Below are positions 5,442-8,540 of a stretch of 8,540 bases of DNA, piece after piece. Source of the DNA: Chloroflexota bacterium (GTDB lineage: Bacteria > Chloroflexota > Limnocylindria > Limnocylindrales > CSP1-4). The stretch spans positions 1-8,540 of the forward strand of contig DAIERN010000050.1 of NCBI GenBank assembly GCA_027346765.1, in the 5' to 3' direction. The notes under the pieces were generated by a model. The model did not search any database. It saw nothing but the letters and a program-made list of their open reading frames with translations, and was not told the origin of the DNA. Numbering within the stretch: the first letter of the stretch is position 1; each line of letters opens with the position of its first letter. The translations under genes and the position numbers were made by a program.

Positions 5442-8114
5442 TTGATCGAGCACAGCGCCAAGTCCGCGGAAGCTTGGATCGGCGTTTCCGAATCCGCGAA
5501 ATACCTGTCCGTGCCCCTGCGCACGATGTACCGGCTCGCCCAGCGCGGGCAGGTGCCCGCGGTCAAGGTCGGCCGGACGTGGCGTTTCAAGCGATCGGCG
5601 CTGGACGCGCACCTGGGCGCCCCGGGCGCCCTGAGCACGATGGAAGTGGCGAGCCCGGCGACACCAGCCCACGCCCGGTGGCCCACCGACGAGGCGGCCG
5701 AGCGCATGGCCGACACCGCCCGCCGGCTGTCTGACGCTCGCCGCTGGAGCCAGCAGCTCGAGCGCATCGATGCCCTCTCGCGCCGACTGAACCGGTCGCG
5801 CGACGTGGCCGCCGTGGCGGATGCCGTGGCGAGCGAGATCGCGTCGGTCATTGACTGGCACGGCCTGCGCTTCTTCGTCGTCGAGACGACCGGGACCATG
5901 CGCGCGATCGCGCTGCGCAGCACCGTGCCGCACTACGCCAACGAGACGCCGGGGATGCTCAAGATCCGCGTCGGGCAGGGTCTTGCAGGCGGCGTCGCGG
6001 CCACGCGCAAGGCGGAGATCGTCGCCGACGTACGCGCCGATCCGCGCGGCTTCAAGATCCCCGGGACGCCGGACGTGGACGAGTCGATGATCCTCGTGCC
6101 GCTCGTGTACGAGGACGAGGTCCTGGGCGTGCTCTCGCTCACTCGACTGGGCCGCGGCGCCTTTGATGACACCGACCTGCGCCTCGCCCAGATCGTCGGC
6201 GCGCAGGCGGCCGTGGCGCTTTTCAACGCGCGCCAGCTCGAGGAGCTGCGGCGGCGCGGCGAGGCGCTCGAGCGGCGCCTGGCCAGTCAGCGCCAGCTAC
6301 TGGAGATCACCGAGCGCGTGCTGCTCACCCGCGACCGCGGCGCAATCTTCGACGCCATCGCCGACACGCTCGCCGAGGTCGTGCCGCATGACACGCTCAC
6401 GATCTACCAGGTCGATCGCGCGGCGGGCAGCCTCGTGCCCATCCTCGCCCGCGATCCCTACGCCGAGCAGATCCTGGCCTCGCGACCTGCGCTGGGCGCC
6501 GGCATCACCGGTGACGTCATCGACAAGGGCGAGGCCGAGGTGATCAACGACGCGAGCCATGACCCACGCGTCGTGCACGTTCCCGGCACCCCCAGCGATG
6601 ACAACGAATCGATGATCGTCGCGCCCGTGCGCGGCAAGGACAACGTGGTTGGCGCGCTCAACCTGTACCGCGTCGGGCGCCGTTTTGACGACGAGGACCT
6701 GGAGCTGGTCAAGCTCTTTGCCAACCACGTCGCCATCGCCCTCGAGAACGCGGCGATGAACGAACAGCTCATCAACGCCGCGCTGACGGACCCGCTCACC
6801 GGACTGCCTAACCGGCGGCTCTTCGTCGACCGCGTCTCGCATGCGCTCGCGCGGCGTGAGCGCACGAAAGCCAAGGTCGCGGTCCTCTTCCTTGACCTCG
6901 ACCGCTTCAAGCTCGTCAACGACGGCCTGGGCCACGCCGCCGGTGACGCGGTCCTGCGGGCCGTGGGCCAGCGGTTGCGCAGCAGCCTGCGCGCGAGCGA
7001 CACGGTCGCGCGCCTGGGCGGCGACGAGTTCGGCATCCTGGTCGATGAGGTCGATGGCGTCGTTGAGGCCGAGCAAACGGCCCAACGAGTCTTCGACGCG
7101 CTGGCCGACGCGCTGCCATTCGATGGCCGCTCCGTCGCGGTCAGGGCGAGCATCGGGCTGGCCATAGACCGCGGCGCGCAGACGTCGAGCGCCGACGAGC
7201 TGCTGCGCGACGCCGACACTGCGATGTATCGCGCCAAGGCCAACGGCCGCGGTTGCCTGGCGGTCTTCGAGCCGTCCATGCTGGCGCAGCAGCTGGCCCG
7301 CCTGGAACTGGACGTCGAGCTGCGCGAGGCGCTGCACAGCAACCAGTTCGAGCTGCGCTACCAGCCCATCGTCGACCTGGCGACGGGCGCGGTCGTCGAG
7401 GTGGAGGCACTCGTTCGCTGGGCGCACCCCACGCGCGGCCTGCTGGGTCCTGACGAGTTCATCAAGATGAGCGAGGAGGCGGGCCACATCGTCGCGCTGG
7501 GCGCATGGGTGGTGCGCGAGGCATGCCACGCGGCGCGCGCCTGGCTCGACGCCAAGAACGTCGACCCGCGCTTCCGCATCGCCGTCAACACTTCCGCGCG
7601 AGAGGTGGTCGAGTCGGGCTTCGCCGCGGGCATTCTCACGGCCCTCAACGAGAGCCGCCTGCCGGCTGACAGGCTGACCCTCGAAATCACCGAAAGCATG
7701 CTGCTCGCCGACGAGACCATCGCGATCAACGCGCTGATGATGCTCCGCGCCGCCGGAGTGCGCATCGTCATTGACGACTTCGGCACGGGCTACTCCGCGC
7801 TGAGCTACTTGAACCAGCTGCCCGTCGACGGGCTCAAGATCGACCGCTCGTTCGTTCACGGCCTTGGTCGCGAACGCGAAAAGGGTGCGATCGTGCGCGC
7901 CACCATCGCGTTTGCCCGCGGACTGGGGCTGGTCGTGACCGCGGAAGGCATCGAGACGCAGGGGCAGCTGCGCCAGCTGATGGGTCTCCACTGCGATCGC
8001 GGGCAGGGCTTCCTGTTCGCCCAGCCGCTCGAGGCAAGCGCCGTGGCACGGGTGGTCGACGCCCGCAATGCCTACCCGCTGCCGCCGGCCAACGGCAAGG
8101 CATCCGCGCGCTAG
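5442..8114 (+). CDS. HTH-GAF-GAF-GGDEF-EAL cyclic di-GMP synthase/phosphodiesterase, 890 aa
   Basis: Bifunctional-looking second-messenger enzyme. The numbering assumes TTG 5442, preceded by AGAGG at 12 nt. An excisionase/MerR-like helix-turn-helix (9-58, with SESAKYLSVPLRTMYRLAQ and VGRTWRF) is followed by a helical linker, GAF 1 (about 114-261), a coiled linker, GAF 2 (284-439), GGDEF (446-609) and EAL (617-874). The GGDEF active site is intact (GGDEF 526-530; Asp485 in LDLDRFK). An RxxD inhibitory site (RASD 517-520) lies five residues before it. The EAL site is also intact: EALVRW (Glu655), Asn716, EITES (Glu748), DDFGTGYS (Asp778-779), Lys799 and AEGIE (Glu835). No TM segment is present, so the enzyme is soluble and may bind DNA. 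Which activity dominates cannot be read from sequence. An ATG at 5289 is the alternative start (941 aa). A GAAC-N4-GTTC box overlaps its stop codon. Confidence 0.9.
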   Translation: MIEHSAKSAEAWIGVSESAKYLSVPLRTMYRLAQRGQVPAVKVGRTWRFKRSALDAHLGAPGALSTMEVASPATPAHARWPTDEAAERMADTARRLSDARRWSQQLERIDALSRRLNRSRDVAAVADAVASEIASVIDWHGLRFFVVETTGTMRAIALRSTVPHYANETPGMLKIRVGQGLAGGVAATRKAEIVADVRADPRGFKIPGTPDVDESMILVPLVYEDEVLGVLSLTRLGRGAFDDTDLRLAQIVGAQAAVALFNARQLEELRRRGEALERRLASQRQLLEITERVLLTRDRGAIFDAIADTLAEVVPHDTLTIYQVDRAAGSLVPILARDPYAEQILASRPALGAGITGDVIDKGEAEVINDASHDPRVVHVPGTPSDDNESMIVAPVRGKDNVVGALNLYRVGRRFDDEDLELVKLFANHVAIALENAAMNEQLINAALTDPLTGLPNRRLFVDRVSHALARRERTKAKVAVLFLDLDRFKLVNDGLGHAAGDAVLRAVGQRLRSSLRASDTVARLGGDEFGILVDEVDGVVEAEQTAQRVFDALADALPFDGRSVAVRASIGLAIDRGAQTSSADELLRDADTAMYRAKANGRGCLAVFEPSMLAQQLARLELDVELREALHSNQFELRYQPIVDLATGAVVEVEALVRWAHPTRGLLGPDEFIKMSEEAGHIVALGAWVVREACHAARAWLDAKNVDPRFRIAVNTSAREVVESGFAAGILTALNESRLPADRLTLEITESMLLADETIAINALMMLRAAGVRIVIDDFGTGYSALSYLNQLPVDGLKIDRSFVHGLGREREKGAIVRATIAFARGLGLVVTAEGIETQGQLRQLMGLHCDRGQGFLFAQPLEASAVARVVDARNAYPLPPANGKASAR

Positions 8115-8140
8115 AACACATGTTCGCCACCTGCTATCCT
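8113..8140 (+). promoter_or_regulatory. Candidate promoter of the helicase leader
   Basis: A -10-like TATCCT (8135-8140) follows a weak -35 within AGAACA (8113-8118) at 16 bp. The -35 region overlaps the palindromic box at 8114-8126, so a bound regulator would block it. It starts at the very end of the c-di-GMP gene. The -35 is poor (3 of 6), so the assignment is tentative. Confidence 0.35.
8114..8126. promoter_or_regulatory. Second GAAC-N4-GTTC box (GAACACATGTTCG)
   Basis: It has the same half-sites and spacing as the 5272-5285 palindrome. The shared 13 bp (GAACAyATGTTCG) differ at one central base. It overlaps the final G of the TAG stop of the c-di-GMP gene and lies about 150 bp upstream of the helicase start. 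As a LexA-type site it would control the helicase transcript. Confidence 0.6.
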
Positions 8141-8160
8141 TGGCACTCCTCGTGTTCGTT

Positions 8161-8180
8161 GGGCGCTCCGGTCTGCGCCC
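8161..8180 (+). promoter_or_regulatory. Stem-loop 1 in the helicase leader
   Basis: GGGCGC (8161-8166) pairs perfectly with GCGCCC (8175-8180) across an 8-nt loop. It lies early in the 5' leader predicted from the promoter at 8113-8140. The following sequence is CGGTTAAG, not a T-tract, so it is not an intrinsic terminator. Confidence 0.45.
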
Positions 8181-8221
8181 CGGTTAAGTCCGTTCGATCT
8201 CGATCAACCAACTAAGTAAGC

Positions 8222-8263
8222 CCTGACCGGGCCCCGCCAAGAGCGGGAGGGCCTCGTCAGGAG
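8222..8263 (+). promoter_or_regulatory. Stem-loop 2, partly sequestering the helicase Shine-Dalgarno
   Basis: CCTGAC (8222-8227) pairs with GTCAGG (8256-8261). Inside that, GGCCC (8230-8234) pairs with GGGCC (8249-8253), and CGC (8235-8237) pairs with GCG (8243-8245) around a CAAGA loop. The Shine-Dalgarno AGGAG (8259-8263, 10 nt before GTG 8274) has its first three bases locked in the outer stem. Closed, the hairpin should reduce translation. It is a candidate thermosensor, protein-binding site or helicase autoregulatory element. Confidence 0.55.
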
Positions 8264-8273
8264 TTATCACCTC

Positions 8274-8447
8274 GTGTCTTTCGATCAAGTAGGGCTGACG
8301 CCCGAGCTGCTCCGCGCCGTGGCGCAACAGGGCTACACCGAGCCCACGCCAGTGCAGCGCGAAGCTATCCCCCATGTCCTCCAGGGCCGCGACGTGCTCG
8401 CCGGCGCCCAGACGGGGTGCTCCGACTTGATGCGGCAATCTCTCTAG
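8274..8447 (+). pseudogene. DEAD-box RNA helicase fragment (RhlE/CsdA-like), N-terminal 57 codons only
   Basis: Starts at GTG 8274 with AGGAG 10 nt upstream. The N-terminus is classic: [20 protein letters not shown] carries the conserved aromatic residue and flanking helix, then [12 protein letters not shown] is the Q-motif, and [11 protein letters not shown] is the beginning of motif I. At the fourth residue of Walker A (AQTGTGKT expected) the frame reads CSDLMRQSL and stops. No frame of the following bases encodes TGKTAAF or later helicase motifs, so this is a truncation and not a simple frameshift. ATP binding and unwinding would be impossible. It is either a gene broken by rearrangement, with the rest elsewhere, or an assembly join at about 8419. 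In an intact form it would remodel RNA, often in the cold. Confidence 0.75.
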
Positions 8448-8450
8448 GAT
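8445..8450 (+). promoter_or_regulatory. Putative -10 (TAGGAT) of a leaderless promoter
   Basis: TAGGAT matches TATAAT at 4 of 6 positions and lies exactly six bases before ATG 8457, the same geometry as at 1078. Alternatively, AGGA (8446-8449) at 7 nt could be a weak Shine-Dalgarno. A 6-bp inverted repeat (GCGGCA 8432-8437, TGCCGC 8450-8455) brackets it. Confidence 0.35.
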
Positions 8451-8456
8451 GCCGCG

Positions 8457-8540
8457 ATGACGATTCCTGACACGGTTCGCTTCTGGTTGCACGCTGAGGG
8501 CGGCGCCGTTCTTGTTGCGGCCGGCGTCTTTTACGCCCAC
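8457..8540 (+). CDS. Probable DUF4260 small membrane protein (3' partial)
   Basis: Only 28 codons are present, open to the right edge. The product begins MTIPDTVRFWLHAEGGAVLV followed by AAGVFYAH. This resembles the start of DUF4260 family proteins, which are small membrane proteins of unknown function beginning with a short basic/aromatic helix, an RxEG-like motif and a first TM segment ending in YA(H/R). Here the motif is HAEG. It lies 9 bp after the stop of the broken helicase and in the same frame. The family call is from pattern memory on a short piece. Confidence 0.5.
   Translation, partial: MTIPDTVRFWLHAEGGAVLVAAGVFYAH

Noticed and set aside
5057..5923. 288-aa open frame on the minus strand spanning csp and the start of the c-di-GMP gene
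   Set aside because: It runs in the wrong frame through csp and opposite the HTH/GAF coding sequence. Its Arg/Ser/Ala-rich composition indicates a shadow frame.
6297..7991. 564-aa open frame on the minus strand
   Set aside because: It lies entirely opposite the GAF-GGDEF-EAL gene, whose active-site motifs are unmistakable. The antisense translation has no recognisable domain.
8184..8540. 118-aa open frame on the minus strand at the right edge
   Set aside because: It is antisense to the clear helicase N-terminus and the leader hairpin, with no recognisable protein signature.

Overview
This is a GC-rich window with densely packed genes, short overlaps, GTG and TTG starts, and a cold-shock protein of the 'TIKK' subtype. 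An ABC exporter operon also carries a NEW3-domain surface protein. Together these suggest a Chloroflexota (Limnocylindria-like) or actinomycete-like soil or freshwater bacterium, probably from a metagenome. No rRNA, tRNA, CRISPR array, transposase or phage gene was recognised.

Layout. Positions 2-358 (+) hold what looks like the end of a family-4 glycosyltransferase. A 9-codon leader peptide (463-492) runs by a TGATG overlap into a small hypothetical protein (492-710, +). That gene converges with a second hypothetical protein (707-1078, -), and both stop codons lie in the same CTAG. Positions 1157-4438 (-) are an ABC-2 export operon. In transcription order it encodes a signal-peptide, NEW3-repeat, single-TM protein, then the ATPase, then the permease, with 14-nt and 4-nt overlaps. 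About 450 bp without a convincing gene follow (4457-4903), rich in palindromes and hairpins. A cold-shock protein gene (4954-5157, -) ends in a strong intrinsic terminator. Divergent from it, a large c-di-GMP enzyme (5442-8114, +) carries an excisionase-like helix-turn-helix, two GAF domains, GGDEF and EAL. The right end has a structured leader (8115-8273), a DEAD-box RNA helicase cut off inside its Walker A motif (8274-8447), and the start of a probable DUF4260 membrane protein (8457 to the window end).

The strongest unexplained signal is a pair of near-identical palindromes, CGAACATATGTTCG (5272-5285) and GAACACATGTTCG (8114-8126). Both match the GAAC-N4-GTTC operator known for LexA of Gram-positive bacteria. 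They flank the c-di-GMP gene. The first sits between the -35 and -10 of the cold-shock gene promoter, and the second lies just upstream of a -10-like element facing the helicase. I infer that one regulator, LexA or another with the same half-site, may link an RNA chaperone, an RNA helicase and possibly the second-messenger enzyme. A hairpin that pairs part of the helicase Shine-Dalgarno suggests a further post-transcriptional layer.

Both ends of the window need caution. The glycosyltransferase similarity fades before about position 110, and the helicase is replaced by unrelated sequence at about 8419. Either could be real rearrangement or an assembly join.
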